64,000 nt of DNA from CALKJP01 sp046299555 (GTDB lineage: Bacteria > Bacteroidota > Bacteroidia > JACCXN01): NCBI GenBank assembly GCA_046299555.1, contig JBKBHS010000004.1:1-64000 (forward strand), in the 5' to 3' direction. This document shows, piece after piece, positions 27,068-35,069 of this stretch. Position 1 is the first letter of the stretch; the number at the start of each line of letters is the position of its first letter. A program made the position numbers and the translations under genes. The notes under the pieces were generated by a model. It was not told where the DNA came from and searched no databases. It saw nothing but the letters and a program-made list of their open reading frames with translations.

Positions 27068-28485
27068 TGCGATTAATAATTCTTTTGATATTACTAATAT
27101 CTGCATCTTTTAAAATGGGTTTTTCACAGTCTGATTCTGTATTAAGCCTGATAAATCTTTATAAATTAGTTCTTGCAAATCATCCCATTGCGGCTCAGGC
27201 AGGCATAACAGGTGATATGGGTAAAGCTATATTATTATCTGCAAGAGGAAGCTTTGACCCGATTTTACAAGCAGAATATAGAGACAAAACATTTGACGGA
27301 AAAAATTATTTTAATGCAATTTTAGGAGAATTTAAAATTCCCACTCGCTTAGGAATTGATTTTAAAGCAGCTTATGAATTAAATGATGGCCCACGTTTAA
27401 ACCCTGAAAATTATACTCCTAACCAAGGCTTAGTAATGGCAGGTGTAAGTTTACCGATAGGGCAGGGATTGTGGACCGATAGACGTAGAAATGCCTTACG
27501 TCAAGCAAAAGCAATAGCAGAAATGAATAATGCTGAGCAAATTCAAGCATTAAATGATTTATTGCTGGAAGTTGCCAACGATTATTATGAATGGTATTTC
27601 AGGTATTATGCTTTTGAACAAGTAGATGAAGGATATAACCTCGCCCTGCAACGATTAAATTTTGTTATAGAAAGAATTCAATATGGCGATTTAGCAGCCA
27701 TTGATTCAACAGAAGCTTCCATTGAAGTGCAACAAAGGTATATTCAACGTATTCAGGCAGGAATTAATTTGTTAAATGCTACTTTGCAATTATCTAATCA
27801 TATATGGGCAGAAAATAATCAGCCGGCATTTTTATCACCGAATGTTAAACCACAGTTGTTAAATACAGACAGTATATTTAATGCTTTTCCAAATCCCGAA
27901 AATTTGCTGCAAACTGCATTAAATAATCATCCCAAATTATTATTCTACAGGGCTAAGATTAATCAATTAGAAGCTGATAGAAGATTTAAAGCTGATTTAT
28001 TAAAACCAAATTTACGCGTAGATTATAATTTTTTGCAGGAGTCGCACGTGTTAAACGATTTTAATACTATTAACCCTGATTATCGTGCCAATTACAAATT
28101 GGGTGTTGTATTCAAATATCCCTTGTTATTAAGAAAAGAAAGAGGAGATTTAAAACTTGCCAAATTAAAATTATCAGATGCAGAATTTGAACTAACGCAG
28201 CAAACGCGCGAACTTGAAAATAAAATTCGTGCTGCCATCAATGAATTTAGTAATATGCCTGAAATATTAACTACTCAACAAAAACTCGTAGAAAATTATT
28301 TTATACTTCGTAATGGAGAACAAGAACGATTTAAAAATGGAGAAAGTTCACTATTAGTTATAAATATTAGAGAGCGTAGTTTAATTGAGTCGCAAATAAA
28401 ATATATCGAACAAATAAGTAAAGCTGCTCTTGCAAAAGAAAAACTTCTTTGGAATGCCGGAGTCTTGAGTTCGCTTCAGAAATAA
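27067..28485 (+). CDS. TolC family outer-membrane efflux protein
   Basis: 472 residues with a signal peptide (ending near GFSQ) and two TolC-type halves of paired long helices (for example LALQRLNFVIERIQYGDLAA and LKLSDAEFELTQQTRELENK). It forms the trimeric outer-membrane exit duct for the HlyD/ABC pair upstream; stop and start share one base (TAATG). The cargo of this tripartite system is not encoded next to it. Confidence 0.88.
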   Translation: MRLIILLILLISASFKMGFSQSDSVLSLINLYKLVLANHPIAAQAGITGDMGKAILLSARGSFDPILQAEYRDKTFDGKNYFNAILGEFKIPTRLGIDFKAAYELNDGPRLNPENYTPNQGLVMAGVSLPIGQGLWTDRRRNALRQAKAIAEMNNAEQIQALNDLLLEVANDYYEWYFRYYAFEQVDEGYNLALQRLNFVIERIQYGDLAAIDSTEASIEVQQRYIQRIQAGINLLNATLQLSNHIWAENNQPAFLSPNVKPQLLNTDSIFNAFPNPENLLQTALNNHPKLLFYRAKINQLEADRRFKADLLKPNLRVDYNFLQESHVLNDFNTINPDYRANYKLGVVFKYPLLLRKERGDLKLAKLKLSDAEFELTQQTRELENKIRAAINEFSNMPEILTTQQKLVENYFILRNGEQERFKNGESSLLVINIRERSLIESQIKYIEQISKAALAKEKLLWNAGVLSSLQK

Positions 28486-28489
28486 ATAA

Positions 28490-28697
28490 TTTTTAGAATT
28501 GTAAAATTGAAGATTACAAATTTTAAATTCTAAATTCTAAATTGGTTAAAGGTTAGAAAAGTTTGATTGAAATTAGTTGAAATTAATTCATTTGTACATT
28601 TAGTTATTACGTTCACCCAACAAAGAACCTACACCTTATAGCTTTTGACTAATAACTTACGACTTACGACTAAAATCTTACGACTTATGACTTGCAA
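28490..28697 (-). repeat. Intergenic word-repeat element B (between tolC-like and DUF819 genes)
   Basis: No gene is present. Read on the minus strand from the DUF819 stop, it shows AAGTCATAAGTCGTAAG twice, then GAATTAATTTCAACTAATTTCAAT, then TTTAGAATTTAGAATTT and GTAATCTTCAATTTT. The same ordered words occur at 39600-39840 (plus strand), and the last block recurs at 41840-41960. Confidence 0.6.
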
Positions 28698-29939
28698 CTA
28701 AATCAAACTCATTAATTGTGCACAAATCCACGCTCCGTAAGTTCCAAGCGCATAACCAAAAACTGCCAATAACACTCCAACCGCAGCTAAGGATGGATGA
28801 AATGCAGATGCTACAATTGGAGCAGAGGCTGCTCCACCTACGTTAGCCTGACTTCCAACAGCTAAAAAGAAAAATGGAGCTTTAATAATTTTTGCCACTA
28901 TAAGCATAATGGCAGCATGAAAAATCATCCATATAATACCAATTAAAAACAATCCTGGATTTGAACCGATAGCTGTAATATCCATTTTCATTCCTATAGT
29001 AGCAACTAAAACGTATAATAATACACTTCCCATTTTTGATGCACCCACACCTTCTAATGCACGAATTTTATTATTAAATGAAAATATTAATCCTAATGTT
29101 GTTGCTATAACAACTATCCAAAAAAAATCGGATGTAAAACTGAATTTTTCTAACTGTGGTGCATGTTCTTTAATGTATGGTGTAATTATATCTGCTCCAA
29201 AATGAGATATTCCGGTAGCAATAAAACCAACTGATAAAACAATAATCATATTAGTTAATGTTGGAACTTTAGTTACCGATAACTGATAGTTTTCAATTCT
29301 GTTTTTAACTTCTTCAATACTGCTTGAATCGGCCTTTAGCCATGCATCCACTTTACTTGCAATTCCTGCACCGTATAATAATACAGCCATCCAAATATTG
29401 GCAACAATTACATCAACGGCAATCATCATTGAAAATAATTTATCGCTTGGTTGAAATACTTCTTTCATGGCTGTTTGATTGGCTCCACCACCAATCCAGC
29501 TCCCTGCTATGGTTGCCATTCCTCTCCATATTTCATCAGCACCGCTTCCTTCTACCACAGATGGTGCAATTGCTTTTGTAACAAGTATTGCTAATGGTCC
29601 GCCAAGTATAATTCCGGTTGTGCCTGCTAAAAACATAATAACCGCTTTGGGGCCTAATCGCATAATACCTTTCATATCAATACTGATACATAATAATACA
29701 AGGCTGGCAGGTAGCAAATAGCGTGAAGCTACTTTGTATAATCCCGATTGCTCACCGGAAATAATTCCCAGTGAATTAAATATAGATGGTAAGAAATAAC
29801 ATAAAAGTAGCGATGGAACATATTTGTAAAATTTTTGCCAAAAGGGATGGTTACTATTGGAGGTTCCAAAAACAAATGCCAGTATGGCAAATAAAATACC
29901 TAATACTACGGCATCATTAGTTATAAGTGGCGCGTGCAT
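28698..29939 (-). CDS. DUF819 family membrane protein
   Basis: 413 residues with about ten to eleven hydrophobic segments. Family blocks seen include LLPASLVLLCISIDMKGI, GSWIGGGANQTAMKEVF and SQANVGGAASAPIVASAFHP. DUF819 proteins are inner-membrane, transporter-like proteins with an inverted-repeat fold expected, and their substrate is unknown. The gene lies 13 bases downstream of mpl on the same strand and is probably cotranscribed. Confidence 0.9.
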   Translation of the reverse strand: MHAPLITNDAVVLGILFAILAFVFGTSNSNHPFWQKFYKYVPSLLLCYFLPSIFNSLGIISGEQSGLYKVASRYLLPASLVLLCISIDMKGIMRLGPKAVIMFLAGTTGIILGGPLAILVTKAIAPSVVEGSGADEIWRGMATIAGSWIGGGANQTAMKEVFQPSDKLFSMMIAVDVIVANIWMAVLLYGAGIASKVDAWLKADSSSIEEVKNRIENYQLSVTKVPTLTNMIIVLSVGFIATGISHFGADIITPYIKEHAPQLEKFSFTSDFFWIVVIATTLGLIFSFNNKIRALEGVGASKMGSVLLYVLVATIGMKMDITAIGSNPGLFLIGIIWMIFHAAIMLIVAKIIKAPFFFLAVGSQANVGGAASAPIVASAFHPSLAAVGVLLAVFGYALGTYGAWICAQLMSLI

Positions 29940-29952
29940 CTTGTTTTTTGTG

Positions 29953-31323
29953 TTAGTTATTTTTTACAAGTTCTTCTCCAAATTTATTGATGTCTACTCC
30001 ATCAAAGTTTCCTGAACTCATAAGTAAAAGTACAGAATTTTCCCACTTCTTATTTTTTAAATAATTGATTAACTCTTTTGAATCAGTAAAAACTTTTAAT
30101 TCTTGATTATTAAAAGCAGCTTTAACTTGAGCTTCTGAAATAGGTTTTAATTTTTTATGCGCTATGGTGTGCGGATTGTAATACACTATTGCTTCATCTG
30201 CGGTATTCATACTCCCGTTATATTCATTCAAAAAATTTTCATTTAAGCTGCTGAACGTATGTAATTCCATGCATGCAACTATTTTTCTATTTGGAAATTG
30301 TTGTTTAACCGCCTGTGTTGTTGCTTTTAGTTTTGAAGGAGAATGCGCAAAATCTTTATATACTGCAAAATGATTATTTCCGGCAACAAACTCTAAACGC
30401 TTGGCAGCACCTTTAAACGATTGAATGGCATTATAAAAATCATTTTCCGAAATGTGTAATGCTTTGCAAACATTTCGTGCGGCTTCCAAATTCATTAAAT
30501 TATGGTTGCCAAATATTTTTAAAGGAATTTTTTCTTGAGCAGAATTATAAATGTAAGTAATTCCATTCTCAATACTATGTTTTGGAATTCCATAGGCAAT
30601 TTTTTGTATGGAATTATTAAGTGATTTTTTTACGGTATTCACCAATACTTCATCATTTTCGCAATAAGTTAATGTACCATTAGGTTCTATCAGTTCTATA
30701 AATTTTTCAAATTGCTCAACATAGTTTTCAAAAGTTGGGAAAACATTAATATGATCCCACGCTATGCCGCTTATTACGGCAATGTTAGGATGGTATAAGT
30801 GGAATTTTGGTCTTCTATCAATGGGTGAAGCTAAATACTCATCTCCTTCAATAACGGCTATTTTTGCTTCGTGCGAAAGTTTTACCATGGTATCAAATCC
30901 TTCTAATTGCGCACCTACCAGATAATCGCAGTTTATGTTACAATGTTTTAAAACATGTAAAATCATTGATGTAATGGTAGTTTTACCATGACTTCCTCCT
31001 ATTACTACGCGTGTTTTATTTTTGGTTTGCTCATAAATGTATTCCGGGTAAGAGTATATCTTTAATCCTAAGGCTTGAGCTTTTAATAATTCAGGATTAT
31101 CGCTGCGGGCATGCATTCCTAAAATTACAGCATCAATATCAGGAGTTATTTTATTTTCATCCCATCCAATTGCTTCCGGTAAAAGTCCTTTAGCAGCTAA
31201 ACGCGATTTAGAGGGTTCAAATATTTCATCGTCAGACCCACTAACTTTATATCCTTTTGAGTGAAGCGCTAAGGCCAAATTGTGCATGGCACTGCCACCA
31301 ATAGCTATTAAATGAATTCGCAT
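29953..31323 (-). CDS. mpl: UDP-N-acetylmuramate:L-Ala-gamma-D-Glu-meso-DAP ligase (murein peptide recycling)
   Basis: 456 residues of the Mur ligase family. The dinucleotide-like N-terminus MRIHLIAIGGSAMHNLALAL and the ATP loop VIGGSHGKTTITSMI are diagnostic. GSDDEIFEPSKSRL and EGDEYLASPIDRRPKF are Mpl-type. The enzyme reattaches recycled tripeptide to UDP-MurNAc in the cytoplasm. It has its own -7 element (31343-31350). DUF819 follows in the same transcript. Confidence 0.93.
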   Translation of the reverse strand: MRIHLIAIGGSAMHNLALALHSKGYKVSGSDDEIFEPSKSRLAAKGLLPEAIGWDENKITPDIDAVILGMHARSDNPELLKAQALGLKIYSYPEYIYEQTKNKTRVVIGGSHGKTTITSMILHVLKHCNINCDYLVGAQLEGFDTMVKLSHEAKIAVIEGDEYLASPIDRRPKFHLYHPNIAVISGIAWDHINVFPTFENYVEQFEKFIELIEPNGTLTYCENDEVLVNTVKKSLNNSIQKIAYGIPKHSIENGITYIYNSAQEKIPLKIFGNHNLMNLEAARNVCKALHISENDFYNAIQSFKGAAKRLEFVAGNNHFAVYKDFAHSPSKLKATTQAVKQQFPNRKIVACMELHTFSSLNENFLNEYNGSMNTADEAIVYYNPHTIAHKKLKPISEAQVKAAFNNQELKVFTDSKELINYLKNKKWENSVLLLMSSGNFDGVDINKFGEELVKNN

Positions 31324-31342
31324 AGTTCTAATTATTTAGTAT

Positions 31343-31350
31343 CAAATGTA
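31343..31350 (-). promoter_or_regulatory. -7 promoter element (minus strand) of mpl
   Basis: CAAATGTA on the plus strand reads TACATTTG on the minus strand, 19 bases before the mpl ATG. Confidence 0.6.
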
Positions 31351-31419
31351 TTCATCTACTTGCTTTGTATGTATTTTTCTTTTTTAAACTTATTAATATA
31401 TGCGTGTGAATTGTTTTAG

Positions 31420-31669
31420 TATGAATGTTTATAAGTTAGAAAGTATAAAAGTTGAGACTTATAGAAATTGATTTAGATTCATTGAGATTAATAGAAATTC
31501 ATTGAGATTAATAGAAATTTATTGAGATTAATAGAAATTTATTGAGATTAATAGAAACTCATTGAGATTGATTGAGATTTATTAGGATCAATTGATTCAT
31601 TCACACATTTACACATTTTGATATTAAAATTTGCCTACTGCTTACTGCCAACTACCAACTGTAAATTAC
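31420..31669 (-). repeat. Intergenic word-repeat element C with a 20-nt tandem array
   Basis: The gap between mpl and the BtuF-like gene holds no gene. Bases 31481-31560 are four near-identical 20-base units (ATTGAGATTAATAGAAATTC/T), with degenerate units on both sides (31461-31480 and 31561-31580). Outside the array, on the minus strand, are AATGTGTAAATGTGTGAATG, GAATCAATTG and ACTTTTATACTTTCTAACTT, words shared with elements at 39600-39840 and 46985-47100. Confidence 0.75.
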
Positions 31670-32464
31670 CTACTGCAATAATTGTCTTAGTTGTTTGAAA
31701 TAGTTAGCTGAATGTATCAATCGAGAACCATACCACGAAAAAAGTTCGCCATCAACCAATAGTATTTTTGCCTTTGGACAAATGGATTGAAAATAGGAGA
31801 TATGTTTTTCTTTAAAAGGAAAGGGTTCGGATGAAAGCAAAATTATTTCAGGATTGCTTTCTTTTAATTCATGTTCAGAAATTTCAGGATAACGATTTTT
31901 ATCTGCAAAAACATTTTCAAAATTACATATGCCAAGCATGTAATTTATAAATGTATGATTAGCCGCTGCCATTAAGGGATTATACCAAATAAAATAAGCA
32001 GTTCGGATTTTTCTTAGATTTTTAATTTCAAGTTTTAATGTATTGAATTGTGATGCTATTGTATGAATAATTTCAGCGGCTTTTTCTTTTCTCTCTGTAA
32101 TTTCTCCAATATCTGCAATCATTTTTAAAGCATCATCCATCGAATTTATATCACTTATCCAAACCGGAAAATATTGCTTTAATGTTTCAATGTCTTCTTT
32201 GGTGTTTTCTTCTTTGTTGGCAATAATTAAATCAGGTTTGAGAGAAATTATTTTTTCGATATTTAATTTTTTAGTTCCGCCAACACGTTCTTTTTCTCTA
32301 AACCATTTTTCAGGATGAATGCAGAATTTGGTAATACCAACTACTTCTTTATCTAATCCTAAATTATACAATAACTCTGTTTGTGATGGAACAACAGATA
32401 TTATACGATACGGATGTTGTAATAATTGTATTTTGTTACCAAGATGGTCGATATACTCCTTCAA
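31670..32464 (-). CDS. BtuF-like (helical-backbone) substrate-binding protein without signal peptide
   Basis: 264 residues of the periplasmic-binding-protein class III fold used for B12 and siderophores: YRIISVVPSQTELLYNLGLD, VGGTKKLNIEKIISLKPDLII, the long backbone helix (about 105-140) and PEIILLSSEPFPF. The N-terminus (MKEYIDHLGNKI) begins inside the fold and lacks any signal peptide or lipobox, and no upstream ATG supplies one. No BtuC/BtuD genes are adjacent. It may be cytoplasmic or a relative with a different role; a link to the B12 operon at 10743-16293 is only suggested by family. Confidence 0.8.
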   Translation of the reverse strand: MKEYIDHLGNKIQLLQHPYRIISVVPSQTELLYNLGLDKEVVGITKFCIHPEKWFREKERVGGTKKLNIEKIISLKPDLIIANKEENTKEDIETLKQYFPVWISDINSMDDALKMIADIGEITERKEKAAEIIHTIASQFNTLKLEIKNLRKIRTAYFIWYNPLMAAANHTFINYMLGICNFENVFADKNRYPEISEHELKESNPEIILLSSEPFPFKEKHISYFQSICPKAKILLVDGELFSWYGSRLIHSANYFKQLRQLLQ

Positions 32465-32578
32465 TTGATTTTAAAATTTTTGAAATAAAATTAAAGAATA
32501 TTCTTTAAATGAAGGTGGTATATAAGTTCAAATAGGATTAATTAAAATTTACTATTAATGAATAAATTCAATAATAAT

Positions 32579-32604
32579 AAAGCCCGAAATTATTTTCGGG
32601 CTTT
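32579..32604 (-). terminator. Intrinsic terminator after the DUF2892 gene
   Basis: AAAGCCCGAAA (32579-32589) pairs with TTTCGGGCTTT (32594-32604) around a 4-base loop. On the minus strand it follows the DUF2892 stop by nine bases and is trailed by a T-rich stretch. Confidence 0.8.
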
Positions 32605-32613
32605 ATGGAGTTT

Positions 32614-32820
32614 TTACTTTTTTACGGGGCAAGTATTTAAACCAAATAATGTGTAAAGCGGGCAAAATCCTATTGCTGCTGTTAAAGTAAATACCGCAGC
32701 TAATACTACCAATACTAATCCAATAGTACCTTCTACAATACCGCCAAAATATAATCCGGCTAAAATAATTGCTAATACAATGCGGATAATTCTATCCATG
32801 TTTCCAACATTTGTTTTCAT
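32614..32820 (-). CDS. DUF2892 (YgaP-type transmembrane) protein
   Basis: 68 residues: a short polar N-terminus (MKTNVGNMDRIIRIV) and two transmembrane helices with LAGLYFGGIVEGTIGLVLVV, ending GFCPLYTLFGLNTCPVKK. The two Cys (GFCPLY and NTCP) are typical of the family, which is found alone or fused to rhodanese domains in sulfur or stress settings. It lies 18 bases after a 29-residue membrane-peptide frame and shares its promoter and FNR-like sites. Confidence 0.9.
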   Translation of the reverse strand: MKTNVGNMDRIIRIVLAIILAGLYFGGIVEGTIGLVLVVLAAVFTLTAAIGFCPLYTLFGLNTCPVKK

Positions 32821-32838
32821 ATATATAATTTTTAAGGG

Positions 32839-32928
32839 TTAAACATAATTTATTATCCAAACAATAAGGCTGATAATTGTTATACAAGTTAAACATACCA
32901 ATAACAATTTGAAACCTTTGCTTTTCAT
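32839..32928 (-). CDS. Predicted 29-residue single-span membrane peptide
   Basis: A short ATG frame of 29 codons plus stop, encoding MKSKGFKLLLVCL then TCITIISLIVWIINYV: a positive N-terminus followed by one hydrophobic helix. The ATG lies 4 bases after a TAACTTTG -7 element on the same strand, and the DUF2892 gene starts 18 bases after the stop. Random occurrence cannot be excluded at this length. The promoter geometry, the paired FNR-like boxes and the clean one-helix topology support a real small gene. Confidence 0.55.
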   Translation of the reverse strand: MKSKGFKLLLVCLTCITIISLIVWIINYV

Positions 32929-32932
32929 TTTA

Positions 32933-32940
32933 CAAAGTTA
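32933..32940 (-). promoter_or_regulatory. -7 promoter element (minus strand) for the small peptide and DUF2892
   Basis: CAAAGTTA reads TAACTTTG on the minus strand. The predicted start of transcription falls at or next to the ATG at 32928, so the mRNA would be nearly leaderless. Confidence 0.55.
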
Positions 32941-32962
32941 TTAAATGTATATACATTAAATG

Positions 32963-32996
32963 TGATTATTATCAACTAAAAGTATGATTTTTATCA
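32963..32996 (-). promoter_or_regulatory. Two FNR/CRP-type boxes upstream of the small peptide/DUF2892 unit
   Basis: TGAT-TATT-ATCA (32963-32974) and TGAT-TTTT-ATCA (32985-32996) both match the FNR-family core TGAT-N4-ATCA, with centres 22 bases apart (two helical turns). The proximal centre is 35.5 bases from the end of the -7 box, close to the class II activator position near -41.5. A 14-base palindrome AATGTATATACATT (32944-32957) lies between box and promoter. Confidence 0.6.
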
Positions 32997-33050
32997 GATT
33001 TTTTTAATTGGTATTTCCTAAATACTTTTTACAAGTAGCTTACTATTTTC

Positions 33051-33058
33051 TATTTTTG
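33051..33058 (+). promoter_or_regulatory. -7 promoter element immediately before ligA
   Basis: TATTTTTG matches TAnnTTTG and ends 4 bases before the ligA ATG, which predicts a leaderless or near-leaderless mRNA. Confidence 0.5.
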
Positions 33059-33062
33059 AAAC

Positions 33063-35069
33063 ATGACATCTGAGCAAGCAAAACAACGAATAGAAGAATT
33101 AACGAAACAAATTGAAGAGCATAATTATCGCTATTATCAATTAGCACAGCCAACGATAAGCGATTATGAGTTTGACATGTTGTTGGAAGAATTAATTCAT
33201 TTAGAAAAACAATTCCCGGAGTTTTTATCACCGGAATCTCCTTCGCAACGTGTTGGTGGCACAATTACCAAAGAGTTTAAAACCGTAAAGCATAAATATC
33301 CGATGCTTTCCTTGGGAAATACTTACAGCGAAGAAGAACTAAAAGATTTTGATGAACGTGTAAAAAAAGCGTTGAATGAAAGTTATGAATATGTGTGTGA
33401 GCTTAAATATGATGGCGTAGCCATTGGTTTAACATATGTAAATGGGAAATTAAAACAAGCCGTAACAAGAGGCGATGGCGAAAAGGGAGATGACGTAACA
33501 GCCAATGTAAAGACTATTAAAAGTATTCCATTAAAATTAAGAGGAAGTAATTATCCAAATGAATTTGAAATTCGTGGTGAAATATTTATGCCACGCAATG
33601 TGTTTGATGAAATAAATAAAGAACGTGAAGAAATAGGCGATGCTCCATTGGCCAATCCTCGAAATGCAGCTGCAGGAACCTTAAAAATGCAAGACTCGTC
33701 AATTGTAGCCAAAAGAAAATTAGATTGTTATTTATATTTTGTTTTAGGTGAAAATTTACCTTATCAATCACATTATGAAAATTTAATAGCTGCTAAAGAA
33801 TGGGGGTTTAAAGTGCCCGAATCGATACGAAAGGTAAATAACATAAATGAAGTTTTTCATTTTATAAAGGAGTGGGAACAAAAGCGTTTTAATTTACCCT
33901 TCGATACAGATGGAGTAGTAGTAAAAGTAAATAGTTACGAGCAACAACGATTATTGGGATTTACAGCCAAATCGCCACGTTGGGCTATTGCCTACAAATA
34001 TAAAGCCGCTCAAGCAAGTACCATATTAGAATCCATATCATATCAAGTTGGAAGAACCGGAGCCATTACACCCGTAGCCAATTTAAAACCGGTGTTACTA
34101 GCCGGCACTACAGTTAAACGCGCATCTTTGCATAATGCCGATATTATCGAAAAATTGGATGTAAGGGTAGGAGATACAGTATTTGTTGAGAAAGGAGGAG
34201 AAATTATACCCAAAATTACAGGAGTAGATTTTTCAAAGAGAGATTTATTTTCTCAAAAAACAGAATTTATTACACATTGTCCGGAATGTAATGCAGTATT
34301 AATTCGTCCTGAGGGTCAAGCACAACATTTTTGCCCGAATGAAAATGGATGTCCGCCTCAAATAAAAGGCAAATTAGTGCATTTTACATCGCGCAAAGCA
34401 ATGGCTATAGAATCATTAGGCGAAGAAACTATTGAACAGTTATTTGATGCAGGATTAATTAGAAATATTGCTGATATCTATGATTTAAAAAAAGAGCAAC
34501 TATTGCCTTTAGAGCGCATGGCCGAAAAATCCGCTCAAAATCTTATAGATGGAATTGAGCAAAGTAAAAAAGTGCCATTTGAACGTGTATTATTTGCTAT
34601 TGGTATTCGTCATGTTGGAGAAACTACTGCCAAAAAATTGGCTTATTATTTTAAAAATATAGATGCTTTAATTTCGGCTACCAAAGAGCAATTGCTTGAA
34701 GTTGGCGATATTGGTGAAATTATTGCTCAATCTATCATTGAATATTTTTCAAACCCTCAAAATATAAATATAATTGAACGCTTAAAAAAAGCAGGCCTGC
34801 AATTTTCCTTATCGGATGAGCAAATTGCAAATACAAGCGAAAAACTAAAAGGACTTACTTTTGTAATATCGGGAGTATTTAATACCATTTCGCGTGAAGA
34901 TTTGAAAAAATTAATTGAGCAAAACGGAGGGAAAAATACAGGCTCAATTTCCGGTAAAACATCGTATCTTGTTGCAGGTGAAAATATGGGGCCAGAAAAA
35001 TTAAAAAAAGCGCAATCGTTAGGAGTTAAAATTATTTCGGAAGAACAATTTTTTGAATTATTAAAATGA
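33063..35069 (+). CDS. ligA: NAD-dependent DNA ligase
   Basis: 668 residues with the full bacterial LigA arrangement: the Ia domain with NAD-contact tyrosines (HNYRYYQ), the adenylation domain with active-site Lys115 in ELKYDGVA, the OB fold, a four-Cys zinc finger (HCPEC ... FCPNENGC), helix-hairpin-helix repeats (about 510-580) and a C-terminal BRCT domain (GLTFVISGVFNTISREDLKK). It seals nicks in replication and repair. It overlaps the next gene by ATGA and heads the ligA-DUF6913-dapA unit. Confidence 0.98.
   Translation: MTSEQAKQRIEELTKQIEEHNYRYYQLAQPTISDYEFDMLLEELIHLEKQFPEFLSPESPSQRVGGTITKEFKTVKHKYPMLSLGNTYSEEELKDFDERVKKALNESYEYVCELKYDGVAIGLTYVNGKLKQAVTRGDGEKGDDVTANVKTIKSIPLKLRGSNYPNEFEIRGEIFMPRNVFDEINKEREEIGDAPLANPRNAAAGTLKMQDSSIVAKRKLDCYLYFVLGENLPYQSHYENLIAAKEWGFKVPESIRKVNNINEVFHFIKEWEQKRFNLPFDTDGVVVKVNSYEQQRLLGFTAKSPRWAIAYKYKAAQASTILESISYQVGRTGAITPVANLKPVLLAGTTVKRASLHNADIIEKLDVRVGDTVFVEKGGEIIPKITGVDFSKRDLFSQKTEFITHCPECNAVLIRPEGQAQHFCPNENGCPPQIKGKLVHFTSRKAMAIESLGEETIEQLFDAGLIRNIADIYDLKKEQLLPLERMAEKSAQNLIDGIEQSKKVPFERVLFAIGIRHVGETTAKKLAYYFKNIDALISATKEQLLEVGDIGEIIAQSIIEYFSNPQNINIIERLKKAGLQFSLSDEQIANTSEKLKGLTFVISGVFNTISREDLKKLIEQNGGKNTGSISGKTSYLVAGENMGPEKLKKAQSLGVKIISEEQFFELLK

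Noticed and set aside
28486..28697. Possible small RNA or gene in the long gap
   Set aside because: No reading frame, promoter or stable fold was clear; the sequence is made of low-complexity repeated words.
31461..31580. Possible CRISPR array
   Set aside because: The 20-base units are directly adjacent with no unique spacers, and no cas genes are near.
19059..32604. Identical hairpin stems at 19059-19084 and 32579-32604 as a mobile repeat
   Set aside because: Only the 11-bp stem is shared, loops and flanks differ, and both sit directly after genes, so they are terminators.
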